Assembly: GCA_040756055.1 (NCBI GenBank) | Contig: JBFLZR010000001.1 | Location: 499,849-563,848, forward strand | Source of the DNA: Candidatus Zixiibacteriota bacterium | Lineage (GTDB): Bacteria > Zixibacteria > MSB-5A5 > GN15 > FEB-12 | Reading direction: 5' to 3' | Length of the DNA stretch: 64,000 nucleotides | Part shown: piece after piece, positions 16,896-25,917 of the stretch | How the letters are laid out: the number at the start of each line of letters is the position of its first letter | Numbering within the stretch: position 1 is the first letter of the stretch | The notes under the pieces: model-generated | Databases searched by the model: none | Told to the model about the DNA's origin: nothing | Seen by the model: only the letters and a program-made list of their open reading frames with translations | Made by a program: the position numbers and the translations under genes

Positions 16896-18644
16896 TCAGT
16901 AAGGGCTGGGCTGTGAGAGGAAGTTGTCGCCGGGATTTTCGGCGCAGAAAACCCTCGCGGTGACTCCCCAGCCGGCTATGTTTCTGGCCACATCTGGAAG
17001 GAGGTGGTTCCGGCGGTTCGGATCCATCAGACAGATTGCCCTGGGAGTGAATCTCTCAAGAAACAGTTTCAGATCGGAGTTTTCCTCCTCCCCGGGCTCC
17101 GGAACAGGAAGAAAAGCGATATCGACCATATCAGTATATTCCGCCAGCGTGTCGAGACAGCTGCGAAACAAGGCGAGATCGTCTGAGGTATCGCCCGCGT
17201 AGTAGATTGCCAAACCGTCCACAGTACACAGATACGCGTTGGTCGGCATGTAGTCCTCGCTGGTGGGTCTGACAGCCTTTACGAATATGTCATCATTGTC
17301 AAAAGACTCATTGGGTTTCAAATAGACCGTGTTGGTGCAGCCTCGCCACGGATCATCGGCATTGTGAATATAAATTGCACTTTCCAGTGAGTCCTCGAGA
17401 GTGTGTATCAGTTCAAGTTCGCCCGGCTCGCCGTGGTAGCATGTATATATACCACATACGTTCTGCTCGGAGAGTTCCGACAGTGTAACGAATCCGTTGG
17501 TTAACGATGGTTCTGCCGGAAGAATCTGTCGATACTGCTCGTAATCGAAAATCAGCATGTGATTCTGAGTTTTTACTGCCCAGCCGCGATTATTCAGATA
17601 CCATATCGCTGCTTCACCATTAGTCAGTGCCTTTGAAAGCAATTCGGGCTTCCCGTAGTTCTCCTGCATATCCGTAGTCGGCTTCGCGCCTTGTTCGACG
17701 AAGTAATTCGCGAGCGTTTGGTGTCCATACCTTGCAGCATAGCACAGGGGTGTTTGGCCGTATTCGTCTTCTTCACCAACAGAACATCCCGCTTCGACCA
17801 GTATCGCGGAAATCTTGAAATATCCGCGGATAGCAGCCAGATGCAGAAGGTTTCTTCCGTAGAGTTTTTCGACAAACGCGGGGTTGGCTCCTGCCGAGAG
17901 AAGCATTCTCACATTTTCAGCCAGCCCCGACTTAACCGCCAGACAGAGAGGAGAGTCTCCCTCTTTGTCTATTGAGTTGGGATCGGCATAGTTGTTCAAA
18001 AATAACGCGGCTATGTCGGAGTGTCCGCGGGAGACGGCCTCGGCCAGCGGCGTGCGTCCGTCGTGTTCACGGACAATATCCACGATGGCTCCGCGTTCGA
18101 TTAAGAACCGCGCCATTTCGGTATTACCGAATATGGCGGTCCAGAAAAGCCGCGGCATCCCTCGAGAATCGACCTCATTGGGATCGAAAGGCACCCCGTG
18201 TGAAATCAGAAGACTCGTTATTACCGGCGGCGAATTCCGCTGGCACTCTCGCTGAAAGGCCTGATCGACGGGCTTGCCGAACACGGGGTGGTTCAGTTGT
18301 GTTTCGGCGCCGTGTTCAAGCAGCAATCCGACAATATCACCATGGCAACCGTGGATGGCCCACTGGAGAGGGGCGAATCCGCGTTGATCGGGTCTGTTGA
18401 CGTCTGCTCCCGCGTTCAAAAGCAGCGCCACAATCTCTGCTTGACCGCTGTAGCAGGCAGAATGAAGCGGCAGGCCGCCAGTAGGGCCGGGTGCGTTGGC
18501 CTGAGATATATCCTGTTCAAGGACTTCCCGTACCTTTGATATGTCCCCCGACTTTATAGCATCGTGAATCTCTGCGCTCAGGATATGAGTTGTGTGTGCA
18601 AGCAGGCAGGCAACCACCAGCGCTGTGGCAAACCATAGTTTCAT
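16896..18644 (-). CDS. secreted ankyrin-repeat protein with C-terminal degenerate metallo-beta-lactamase fold
   Basis: A signal peptide (about residues 1-23) leads to roughly eight to nine ankyrin repeats (about 25-330; examples GGLPLHSACYSGQAEIVALL and YGQTPLCYAARYGHQTLANY). After residue 330 comes a domain resembling the UlaG-like MBL fold: GWAVKTQNHMLIFDYEQ, a later AYLCTVDGLAIYYAGDTSDD, and DIAFLPV. Where active enzymes have HxHxDH this protein reads CYHGEPGEL, so most zinc ligands are missing. ATG 18644 has a GAGGAAA site and lies one base after the stop of the M56 gene, hence tight operon coupling. Its role is unknown; partner or target of the BlaI/M56 system is inference. Confidence 0.8.
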   Translation of the reverse strand: MKLWFATALVVACLLAHTTHILSAEIHDAIKSGDISKVREVLEQDISQANAPGPTGGLPLHSACYSGQAEIVALLLNAGADVNRPDQRGFAPLQWAIHGCHGDIVGLLLEHGAETQLNHPVFGKPVDQAFQRECQRNSPPVITSLLISHGVPFDPNEVDSRGMPRLFWTAIFGNTEMARFLIERGAIVDIVREHDGRTPLAEAVSRGHSDIAALFLNNYADPNSIDKEGDSPLCLAVKSGLAENVRMLLSAGANPAFVEKLYGRNLLHLAAIRGYFKISAILVEAGCSVGEEDEYGQTPLCYAARYGHQTLANYFVEQGAKPTTDMQENYGKPELLSKALTNGEAAIWYLNNRGWAVKTQNHMLIFDYEQYRQILPAEPSLTNGFVTLSELSEQNVCGIYTCYHGEPGELELIHTLEDSLESAIYIHNADDPWRGCTNTVYLKPNESFDNDDIFVKAVRPTSEDYMPTNAYLCTVDGLAIYYAGDTSDDLALFRSCLDTLAEYTDMVDIAFLPVPEPGEEENSDLKLFLERFTPRAICLMDPNRRNHLLPDVARNIAGWGVTARVFCAENPGDNFLSQPSPY

Positions 18645-18645
18645 G

Positions 18646-20307
18646 TTAGTTTTCCTCAAGGCTGAACTGCATGTTGACGGCGTCCTCAATACCCAGGCTG
18701 GCTGGTATTACTTTCGAGACCCAGGGAGCCAGGGGAGTGGACGATTTATCAACCATCTTGATCCAGATTACCAGGATCGGACCATAAGGGTTGTCGATGT
18801 CCATGCGCATGACAGAAATGCCGTCGTCGTAGCGCGATACCTTGAATCGCCCGTCCTCTCTTACTATCTCTATCCGGTGTTCTAGGTCTTTAACGACGTA
18901 ACCGATTTGCCTCTCTGGATCACCTGAGCCAACGCTTGTTCGCAAAGTAAGAATATATCTCCCGCCTTCGTTTAAGATGGATTTTACGGCCACATTTGAA
19001 ATCTGCCGAAACCCGGTCCTTCTGGCATCGAGCACGGATAACATGTGGTCAACTACACTTTTAAACTCACCGGGCATGAGATTCTCAACGGTCAGTTCGG
19101 GACGGTCAAAGTAGTCACGGCTCAGAAACTGCTCGCGGATAATCCCAAAATCCCCACCCGCATTGAGCGCGTCGTAGAATTCCATCAATGTGTTGACAAT
19201 CTCTTCCTGTTCTGACTCCGATACTCCTTCGAGCACCGTACCTTGGGGTTTTTGCGCGAGGCTGGCCAGAGGAGCGGTGGTCACGGCAAACAGCAAGCCA
19301 ATGAGAAACATCTTTCCTGCCGCCACAGTTCGCCGGTCTCTGGTTCTATCGAGGATACTCATGATTCTCCCTTCCATTTTACTTGTGCGACTGAAGGCCA
19401 TGGCTGAAGCCGCCAATCGCGTTTCGGGTGTTAACATACTGTTTATCTGCACGAGATGATGGGCGTAATCGGTGTCGTTCACGCCGGCCGCGAGAACGAT
19501 GTCATCGCACACGATTTCGCGCTCTCTGTTGAGCTTTCCGACCAACATCCACACGAGCGGATTGAACCACTGCCAGGCCAGGGCAAGCTGACTCAAGAGC
19601 GAAAGGACATTATCGTATCGCCGGACGTGAGAGAGCTCGTGCAGCAAGACGGCCATCAGGCGATCATCCGACCATGCGGCAGCTCCCGATGGAAGTACGA
19701 CAGCGGGCCGAAAGAGTCCGCATGCGAAAGGTATTTTGACCTTGTCCGACAACATCAGTTCGACCTTGCGGTGCAGCTCGATTTGCCGGGCGGCATTTTG
19801 GCCGAGGCGAACTAGGCGCGGGTGAGTCGGGTACGCCGGCTCGGCTGACCGGAGATACCGTCGCGAGTACATAAAACCGCCGAGCAATCGCAGCATAACG
19901 AACGTACAACCAATGAGGTACGCTAAGGATAAGACAGGTATCGTCCAATCTGCACCGGATCGGGATGCATGCTGCGAAGCCGGTGTCACAGGGGCAGGCG
20001 TGATACCGAATTTGGCGGAGGGTGTGACTGCTGAAACCTCTGTAGACAAGACTTTTTCAGTAGCATGTGTGTCGGACGCGCTGCCCAAGGAGAGAATCTC
20101 CCAGCGAAAAGATGTGAGCGCAAGCATTGGAACGGCGATTGTCGCGACAAGCCCTACTGTGAGAATGAAGTGACGCATCGATGCCGACTTCTTTCTGGCG
20201 AGGATATAAAGCCCGAAAACAAGCAGAAGGATCAGCGACACTTTTGCGGTACAGAAGAGAACAAAACCGATCCCATCGCCCGCGGCGATTTGTGAAAAGG
20301 GATTCAT
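18646..20307 (-). CDS. BlaR1-like M56 membrane metallopeptidase (locus 1)
   Basis: Membrane antirepressor-type peptidase expected to cleave or inactivate the BlaI partner. About four hydrophobic segments are visible (near 15-35, 47-65, 123-145 and 335-355). The cytosolic zinc motif HELSH is at residues 223-227, followed by the family's conserved NPLVW and CDD elements. Classical BlaR1 ends in a penicillin-binding sensor; here about 190 residues after the last membrane segment contain no SxxK or KTG pattern, so the signal is not a beta-lactam by any visible evidence. It is 1 bp from the BlaI gene upstream and 1 bp from the ankyrin-MBL gene downstream. Confidence 0.88.
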   Translation of the reverse strand: MNPFSQIAAGDGIGFVLFCTAKVSLILLLVFGLYILARKKSASMRHFILTVGLVATIAVPMLALTSFRWEILSLGSASDTHATEKVLSTEVSAVTPSAKFGITPAPVTPASQHASRSGADWTIPVLSLAYLIGCTFVMLRLLGGFMYSRRYLRSAEPAYPTHPRLVRLGQNAARQIELHRKVELMLSDKVKIPFACGLFRPAVVLPSGAAAWSDDRLMAVLLHELSHVRRYDNVLSLLSQLALAWQWFNPLVWMLVGKLNREREIVCDDIVLAAGVNDTDYAHHLVQINSMLTPETRLAASAMAFSRTSKMEGRIMSILDRTRDRRTVAAGKMFLIGLLFAVTTAPLASLAQKPQGTVLEGVSESEQEEIVNTLMEFYDALNAGGDFGIIREQFLSRDYFDRPELTVENLMPGEFKSVVDHMLSVLDARRTGFRQISNVAVKSILNEGGRYILTLRTSVGSGDPERQIGYVVKDLEHRIEIVREDGRFKVSRYDDGISVMRMDIDNPYGPILVIWIKMVDKSSTPLAPWVSKVIPASLGIEDAVNMQFSLEEN

Positions 20308-20308
20308 G

Positions 20309-20695
20309 CTACTTGCGTTCCTTTCTTTTCTGCTCTATCAGGGCGGTCAATTTCTTGAGTTGCTCTTCGGACATTCTCTCACCTGAAATATCCATGAGAG
20401 CGCTGACCACACTTTCGGCGGAATTTTCAAAGAAAGTCTCCATTAGATGTTTCAAGGCCGTACGACTTCGCTGCTGTTTGGATTGGGTTGGCAGATAAAC
20501 ATACCGCCGGTCTTGTTCAATATGCCTGAGAAATCCTTTTTCTTCGAGGATGCTGAGCAGTTTGCGGACAGTGGAGTAACCGGGTGGTTCGGGAAGATTC
20601 TCGGCAACCTCGGCGGCGTTCGCCTCGCCGAGTTTATAAATAACATCCATTATCTGTCGTTCACGCCTGGAGAGTTGCTGCTGTTTTTCAGCCAT
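20309..20695 (-). CDS. BlaI/MecI-type repressor (locus 1)
   Basis: Small winged-helix dimeric repressor (128 aa). The DNA-binding part reads LSRRERQIMDVIYKLGEANAAEV, then the recognition helix YSTVRKLLSILEEKGFL, and the wing RRYVYLP. The C-terminal dimerisation helices follow (HLMETFFENSAESVVSALM). Repressors of this type are cleaved after their M56 partner is activated. The partner gene follows after 1 bp. Two inverted repeats with TGCGAA arms lie 58-92 bp upstream and are the probable operators, giving autoregulation of the three-gene operon. Confidence 0.9.
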   Translation of the reverse strand: MAEKQQQLSRRERQIMDVIYKLGEANAAEVAENLPEPPGYSTVRKLLSILEEKGFLRHIEQDRRYVYLPTQSKQQRSRTALKHLMETFFENSAESVVSALMDISGERMSEEQLKKLTALIEQKRKERK

Positions 20696-20734
20696 AAGCA
20701 GTATCCCTTCGTTTCGGTTTTATCGTTTCTGGTT

Positions 20735-20787
20735 CAGTATACTGCCCCGTGGTGCGAAAAGTTTCGCAGAAAGCGAAAAAATTCGCA
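20735..20787 (-). promoter_or_regulatory. BlaI operators and -10 element of locus 1
   Basis: Two inverted repeats lie upstream of the BlaI gene: TGCGAA-AAGT-TTCGCA (20753-20768) and AGCGAA-AAAA-TTCGCA (20772-20787), 19 bp apart, about two helical turns. A palindrome CAGTATACTG (20735-20744) supplies TATACT on the minus strand as a possible -10 element; I see no convincing -35. The remaining sequence up to the next gene at 21102 (about 310 bp) shows no gene or further signal that I can support. Confidence 0.6.
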
Positions 20788-21101
20788 CATTTTTTGAAGC
20801 GATTGATTGCTATAGCGTTACGGCCATCGCTGCGCCCCGTCGTCAGTTCAGGATTCGGTTTATCCGGTGTATGCCATCGAATTCCAGGGCTAGCCTTAAG
20901 GGCTAACTCGTTGTATGTGAATGGGGTAGCGACCGGCGTGTTTGCGGTCAGCTTCTTTGGGCGAGGCGATAATAGTTTTTTCGATTATTTTCAATTGACG
21001 GCCTGCCTTGGACTGAGTTACTTGCTGCCCGCCTGGAATATTGACTGCGGGTAAAATTCCTGTTATGAATTCTCTCAGTCCAATATTTCTGGGGAGACAA
21101 G

Positions 21102-21743
21102 ATGAAAGAGCATAAGGCATTCTTTGATACGGCCAGACGTCATCTTTACACGGCATGGTGTGATGACGCCGGTTGTCTGGTGAACCTTGCCGGCGATTAC
21201 GACTATCTCGAGTCGGCCTACTATGTCTCTCAGGATCTGGAGGATCTCGGTCGCGAGGTCCATCCGACCTGCAAGGAGGCTCTCGACGCATACGTGCCGC
21301 CCTTATTTCTGGAGAAATCGAGGCTTCACGGTTTACTCACGCCGGAATTCTATATCAGCAACGGATATTTCGAACCTCCGGTGATAATCGATCCGATCAA
21401 TCCGTTCATGAGTAAGAGTCGCGTCGTTTTAAAACCGGGACGTGAGAAATCTATCGCGAAGTCCATGACGCGCAATTTCACTTATGCGATATGCTGCCAG
21501 GAACTTCCGGCCGACAGCGAGGTCAAATATTTCCGCTCGGTGCTTGGATGGTGCGCTTCGAGTCGTTACCGTGATCTTTCCCGTCAGATTTGGGAGGTGT
21601 TCAGGATTCCGCTGGCGCGGGTGAGAGTGGTTCAGCTGGCTGATGGAAAGATGTTTCTCAGTGATATTTCCCCCTTTCCGTTCGATAAGCTTGGCGCCAG
21701 AGAAATAAAATATCTTCAGGAGCGTATCAGATGGGACGCTTAG
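21102..21743 (+). CDS. RLAN-domain protein (RimK-like ATP-grasp N-terminal domain, stand-alone)
   Basis: The protein matches the RLAN domain, which in most genomes is fused to the N-terminus of a RimK-like ATP-grasp ligase. Visible hallmarks are the entry GDYDYLESAYYVSQDLEDLG and the later HPTCKEALDAYVPPLFLEK. Here the domain is a separate 213-residue protein whose gene overlaps the ATP-grasp gene by 13 bp, so the two products probably form one enzyme. Its own activity is unknown. Four cysteines, including CC in YAICCQELP, are present without a clear metal pattern. The start ATG is preceded by GGGGAGA. Confidence 0.78.
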   Translation: MKEHKAFFDTARRHLYTAWCDDAGCLVNLAGDYDYLESAYYVSQDLEDLGREVHPTCKEALDAYVPPLFLEKSRLHGLLTPEFYISNGYFEPPVIIDPINPFMSKSRVVLKPGREKSIAKSMTRNFTYAICCQELPADSEVKYFRSVLGWCASSRYRDLSRQIWEVFRIPLARVRVVQLADGKMFLSDISPFPFDKLGAREIKYLQERIRWDA

Positions 21744-22615
21744 GTATCTACGTGGAGCGCTATACGATTTCGAGCGCCGACGAGATGAACGCTGTTATGC
21801 GGTTGGCGCAGGTGGCGCGCAAGCTTGGTCATCGGGCCGACTTTCTCTTTCGTCCCGATATGTACAAGATACCTGAGTATGACGCCATACTCATTCGCGC
21901 TCTCACCGATCCGCTCAATTCGGCGTATGTTGCCTCGCGGACGGCGGAGATGCATGGGGTCCGCGTGATTGACGATTCCGATTCGATCAGAATCTGCTGT
22001 GATAAAGTGAATATGTATCGCCATCTGATAGCCGCCAACGTGCCCATGCCGGACACACGTTTTCTGGCGGAATCGGAGTTGACCGAGGCTGTCGGTGAGC
22101 GGTTGCTTGCGGAGTTGGGCTCGCCGCTGGTTTTGAAAGCGCCCCACAGTAGTTTCTCGATGTATGTTGATCGGGCCACCACACCGCGCGAGTTTGTCAG
22201 CATCGGTAAGCGTTTTTTCAGAAGGGCGGACAGAATCGTGGCTCAGCGTTTTGTAAGTTCCAAGTTCGATTGGCGGGTGGGCGTGCTGGGGGGAGAACCC
22301 CTCTACGTATGTCAATACACGATTCCGAAAAAGCGCTGGAAAATTCTCACTTACACCCCCGACGGCCGAACGCTGCATGGTCCGGTCAGGAGTATGCTTC
22401 TTTCCGAGGTAAACCCGCTTCTTTTGAAACGGGCGCTGGAGGCAGCCGCTTCGATCGGCAAGGGATTGTATGGTGTGGACCTCAAGGAAGTCAACGGCGA
22501 CTTTATTGTTATAGAGGTCAACGACAATCCAACTATTATCGCCGGCGATGAAGACCACAAGGCCGGTGAGCTTTATGAGAAGCTGGTGAGATTTCTCATG
22601 CGAGGGAAAGAGTGA
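21731..22615 (+). CDS. RimK-family ATP-grasp ligase
   Basis: ATP-dependent carboxylate-amine ligase of the RimK/GshB type, forming an amide via an acyl phosphate. Visible are the pre-ATP-grasp region (residues 1-95), the strand VLKAPHSSFS that binds ATP, RIVAQRFVSSKFDWRVGVLGGEPLYV, and the metal site IVIEVNDNPTII with the expected Glu and Asn. Length (294 aa) is normal for RimK. It overlaps the RLAN gene and has a GTGA overlap with the GNAT-C39 gene. Whether it adds amino acids to a protein tail, as RimK does, or builds a small peptide is not known. Confidence 0.88.
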   Translation: MGRLGIYVERYTISSADEMNAVMRLAQVARKLGHRADFLFRPDMYKIPEYDAILIRALTDPLNSAYVASRTAEMHGVRVIDDSDSIRICCDKVNMYRHLIAANVPMPDTRFLAESELTEAVGERLLAELGSPLVLKAPHSSFSMYVDRATTPREFVSIGKRFFRRADRIVAQRFVSSKFDWRVGVLGGEPLYVCQYTIPKKRWKILTYTPDGRTLHGPVRSMLLSEVNPLLLKRALEAAASIGKGLYGVDLKEVNGDFIVIEVNDNPTIIAGDEDHKAGELYEKLVRFLMRGKE

Positions 22616-23721
22616 CCACCGTTACCTGTGAAAAAATACGCATTGCCTCGCAGCACGACCTCGATGCTCTGGTGAGTCTGGAGCGGACAGGGTTTGCCAC
22701 TGACAGATTTACCGAAGAGCAAATCGAGTATCTTCTGACGCGGGCGCACGCGATTGTATTCGTGCTTGAATTCGATGGAAAGGTTGTTGGCGGAGCCTAC
22801 ATGCTCTGGCGCCGGGCGCTCGGTGTTGGCCGTCTTTACAATATAGTGACCGACCCTGCTTATCAGGGCAGGGGCTTCGGAGCAAAGCTGCTGGCGGAGT
22901 GTGAGCTTGAGGCGACCCGACGCTATTGCGACCGAATTTCGCTTGAGGTCCGGGTGGATAATCATAACGCTATCAAATTCTATGAGAACCGGGGATACCG
23001 CGCTATCGAGACGCTTCGCGACTACTACGAGGATGGCAGCGCCGGTTTAAAAATGGTCAAACCTCTGCCGCGGCCCGCTACCAGTCAGGTGCGTCTTAAA
23101 GTTCCGTATTTCGCGCAGGGCCTTGACTTCACATGCGGTCCGGCATCTTTGATGATGGCGATGCATCATCTCAGGCCGGATATTCCTCTAAGCCGGACGC
23201 TGGAGTTGAACCTGTGGAAAGAAGCAACGCTCATTTTCATGACTTCCGGAATTGGCGGGACCGGTCCATACGGGTTAGCCCTTTCCGCGGTGAAGCGTGG
23301 TCTGTGGGCGCGGGTGTTGGTGTCGACAGAAAAACCGCCGTTTCTGAAGTCGGTGCGGATCCCGAAAAAGCGCGAGATAATACGCATCGTGCACGAAGAT
23401 ATCAAGGAATCCGCCGTGAATGCCGGGGCCGCTGTGGCCCAGTATGATTTCGCTCTCGATGATATCACCAGCGCCATCTATCGCGGCATGGTGCCGATCA
23501 TGCTGATCTCGACCTATCGTCTAACCGGCGATCGCGCGCCGCACTGGGTGGTAGTCACCGGTTTTGACAAAGACGGTTTTTACATTCACGATCCCGATGT
23601 TGAGTCTTATGGCGGAGATTCATCGAAGGCCCGCAACTTGAAGGTCTCGACGGAAGAGTTCTTTCGGATGAGCCGTTACGGCAAGGACGTCTTCCGCTGT
23701 GCCATCCTTATCGGTCGTTAA
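22612..23721 (+). CDS. GNAT acetyltransferase fused to C39-like cysteine peptidase
   Basis: Residues 1-150 are a GNAT domain of the RimI type (acetyl-CoA loop AYQGRGFGAKLLAECE, then DNHNAIKFYENRGYRAIE). Residues 160-369 are a papain/C39-like domain: catalytic Cys in FTCGPASLMMAMHHL, the His in PHWVVVTGFDKDGFYIHDPD. The GTG start overlaps the ATP-grasp stop. This fusion is known to accompany RLAN/ATP-grasp genes, and the set is thought to synthesise and process a peptide. No small precursor gene is obvious beside it. The C39 part lacks the ABC transporter seen in bacteriocin exporters. Confidence 0.87.
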   Translation: MTTVTCEKIRIASQHDLDALVSLERTGFATDRFTEEQIEYLLTRAHAIVFVLEFDGKVVGGAYMLWRRALGVGRLYNIVTDPAYQGRGFGAKLLAECELEATRRYCDRISLEVRVDNHNAIKFYENRGYRAIETLRDYYEDGSAGLKMVKPLPRPATSQVRLKVPYFAQGLDFTCGPASLMMAMHHLRPDIPLSRTLELNLWKEATLIFMTSGIGGTGPYGLALSAVKRGLWARVLVSTEKPPFLKSVRIPKKREIIRIVHEDIKESAVNAGAAVAQYDFALDDITSAIYRGMVPIMLISTYRLTGDRAPHWVVVTGFDKDGFYIHDPDVESYGGDSSKARNLKVSTEEFFRMSRYGKDVFRCAILIGR

Positions 23722-23836
23722 TCAGCGCCTTCATCTTCTCCGGGCATTTGCGGGTCACCGGCGCCATGACGGCAGTCTTGGTGTCCACTCACAAACACTT
23801 GACAAACTTGGGTTTTTTATCCACTTTACAGTGTAA

Positions 23837-23855
23837 TACTACGTGCTCGGTAGTA
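23837..23855. promoter_or_regulatory. inverted repeat TACTAC-N7-GTAGTA upstream of the transglutaminase-like operon
   Basis: A 6-bp perfect inverted repeat lies about 40 bp before the ATG at 23897, after an AT-rich stretch and a TTGACA element near 23800 that lacks a clear -10 at normal spacing. It may be an operator. Binding protein unknown. Confidence 0.35.
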
Positions 23856-23896
23856 CCATTTAATGCCAAGAGGTGAGAGGGGTTTAACTAAAATCA

Positions 23897-25906
23897 ATGA
23901 AAAAGTATATGCTGCGTTGGCGAGCGCTGAGCTCTGTCGTAATGCGAGGAAAAGACCCGCGACGACGGCGGAAAGTACTTGTGCTCATGGCTCTGACTTT
24001 CGGTATCTCATTTTGTGCGACAACCGTAGCAGGACAACCGGGTTGGCTGAAAGATGCAATTGCTGCTGGTGAGGGATACGAGGTTGATAAGGATGCCAAC
24101 ATCCTGATACTTCATCAGACGGGTGAGGTAGAGGTAAGCTCCGGGGGACACAGTTCGCGACTGGTCCACCTGGCAATGAAGGTTTTGAGTCAACCAGGTA
24201 CAGAAAAAGCCTTTCTTATTGAGAATGTCGGAGAGGGCCGGGAGATAAAGGGGCTAAGCGGCTGGCGGGTCGATTCAAAGGGCGAGTGTCACAAACTCGA
24301 AAAAAAGCATATAGTCGAGGTCGATGTAGGAAGTGCCGCCGGTTACTATAACGATGTTCGGCAGTTGGTCGCCTCGTTCCCGGATACCCGGACCGGCGAT
24401 GTAGTCGCCTATGAATACAAAGTCGAAGAGAAAGGGGAGTGGGAGTCATTTTATCAGGGATTCACGTTCCAAAGAGACCTCCCCGTGATTTTTACGCGCT
24501 TCAGCGTTACTATTCCGTCGGGATGGCAGCACACTGTTTCCAGCAGAAACCTGGATTCAATCGAACATACGGTCGATGGGTCCGTGCTCAGCTGGACTTA
24601 CCGGGATCTTCCGTATCGCAAGGAAGAGCCTCTCATGCCGCCCTGGGAGTATGTAAACCGGGCGATATATGTCAACTGTTACGACCAGCAGAAAGCGGAG
24701 GTCGGGCATTTCGGGGATTGGCGGTCGATCTGTCAATGGGGCGCTGATCTGTATGAGAAACCGTCACTGCCTGATGAAGAACTTGTGGCCCAGGCCGGCC
24801 AAATAATCGGGCAGTCAACTGATCCGTGGGATCGATTCTGCGCCATAGCGAAGTATGTCAGAGACAATATCCGATACGTGGGTGTCGAGATCGGCGAAGG
24901 GAGACTTCAGCCGCGTTCCTGTGGTATGATATGGTCCAATAAGTATGGTGATTGCAAGGACAAGGTGACCCTCATGAGGGCGCTTTTACGAGCGGTTGAT
25001 ATAGACAGTCGGGCGGTTCTGGCCAGTCACAAATCCTGGGTCGACCCCAAGATGCCGTCGCCGTTTCAATTTGACCACGTTATACTTTCGGTTCCGGGCG
25101 ATGTAGTGGGTGACGCCGCCGGAGGCATGCCGGGCTTCACGGACGGCTGGCTGTATTTTGACCCGACCGATGAAGCAATTCCCCCCGGATGGCTGCCGGC
25201 GTGGTTGCACGGTGAAAAGGTTCTGGGTTTGTCCGGCGAAGACTCCTCTCTTGTTCGTCTCAAATCGCTGGACACCAAAACATACAAGAGGACATACCGG
25301 GCCACCGCAAACCTGATGGAGAATAATTCCATAGCCGCGGATATCCGGGTTGTGGACTACGGAGCCCGTGCCCACACGGTTCGCCACGACAGGGCAAACA
25401 CCTCGGCAGAGGATATCCTCCGTGAATGGCGGGAAAGCCTGTCTGCGTCGATGTCCAATCCTCTTATTTCCGATCTGCAGACCGGCTCTGAAGGCGATTC
25501 GACCTGGATCACATTTCATGTTACGGCTGACAATTACCTCAATCATACGGGCGAGTTCGGCCTGCTCAAAGTAGACTTCTTTCATCCCGATGGACCGAAT
25601 GAATTGTCGGCGAAAGAGCGGATTCACCCGGTTTGGTTCGGCCGCTATGGCGCCTACGAAACCGATATCACGTGGAACCTGCCGGAGGGGATCGCGATTA
25701 GTGAGCTCCCGGCCAGCGACACGGTATGCTGTGAATCCGCCAATTTCACTTGCTCATTCAAACCGGACGGACACAGCCTTCGCATGACGATGCAGGCGGA
25801 GTACGATGGCACGGTTGAAGATGTTGAGAATTACGCCAAGGCGCGGGAGTTCTATCGATCCCGTCGGGCTGTGTACGAAGCACGGGCTCTGCTAACGAAT
25901 AACTGA
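23897..25906 (+). CDS. DUF3857 and transglutaminase-like protein, intact catalytic triad
   Basis: Secreted or periplasmic protein with a basic N-terminus and a hydrophobic segment at about 27-46. A DUF3857 beta domain (about 60-250) precedes a transglutaminase-core domain. The papain-like triad is present: C353 in NKYGDCKDK, H394 in FDHVILSV, and D422 in YFDPTDE. A C-terminal beta-rich domain (DUF2569/DUF3858-like position) completes 669 residues. Such proteins are common in Bacteroidota and relatives, with unknown substrates. ATG 23897 is used although the best Shine-Dalgarno-like run (GAGGGG) is distant; ATG 23942 is an alternative giving a shorter signal. It forms an operon with the next gene, 11 bp away. 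Confidence 0.85.
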   Translation: MKKYMLRWRALSSVVMRGKDPRRRRKVLVLMALTFGISFCATTVAGQPGWLKDAIAAGEGYEVDKDANILILHQTGEVEVSSGGHSSRLVHLAMKVLSQPGTEKAFLIENVGEGREIKGLSGWRVDSKGECHKLEKKHIVEVDVGSAAGYYNDVRQLVASFPDTRTGDVVAYEYKVEEKGEWESFYQGFTFQRDLPVIFTRFSVTIPSGWQHTVSSRNLDSIEHTVDGSVLSWTYRDLPYRKEEPLMPPWEYVNRAIYVNCYDQQKAEVGHFGDWRSICQWGADLYEKPSLPDEELVAQAGQIIGQSTDPWDRFCAIAKYVRDNIRYVGVEIGEGRLQPRSCGMIWSNKYGDCKDKVTLMRALLRAVDIDSRAVLASHKSWVDPKMPSPFQFDHVILSVPGDVVGDAAGGMPGFTDGWLYFDPTDEAIPPGWLPAWLHGEKVLGLSGEDSSLVRLKSLDTKTYKRTYRATANLMENNSIAADIRVVDYGARAHTVRHDRANTSAEDILREWRESLSASMSNPLISDLQTGSEGDSTWITFHVTADNYLNHTGEFGLLKVDFFHPDGPNELSAKERIHPVWFGRYGAYETDITWNLPEGIAISELPASDTVCCESANFTCSFKPDGHSLRMTMQAEYDGTVEDVENYAKAREFYRSRRAVYEARALLTNN

Positions 25907-25917
25907 GGACATACCTT

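Noticed and set aside
18646-20307. True beta-lactam sensor BlaR1
   Set aside because: The penicillin-binding C-terminal domain is missing, as it is in the other two M56 proteins of the window.
20749-21054. 101-residue frame between the BlaI gene and the RLAN gene
   Set aside because: It runs through the operator palindromes, has no ribosome site and no family resemblance.
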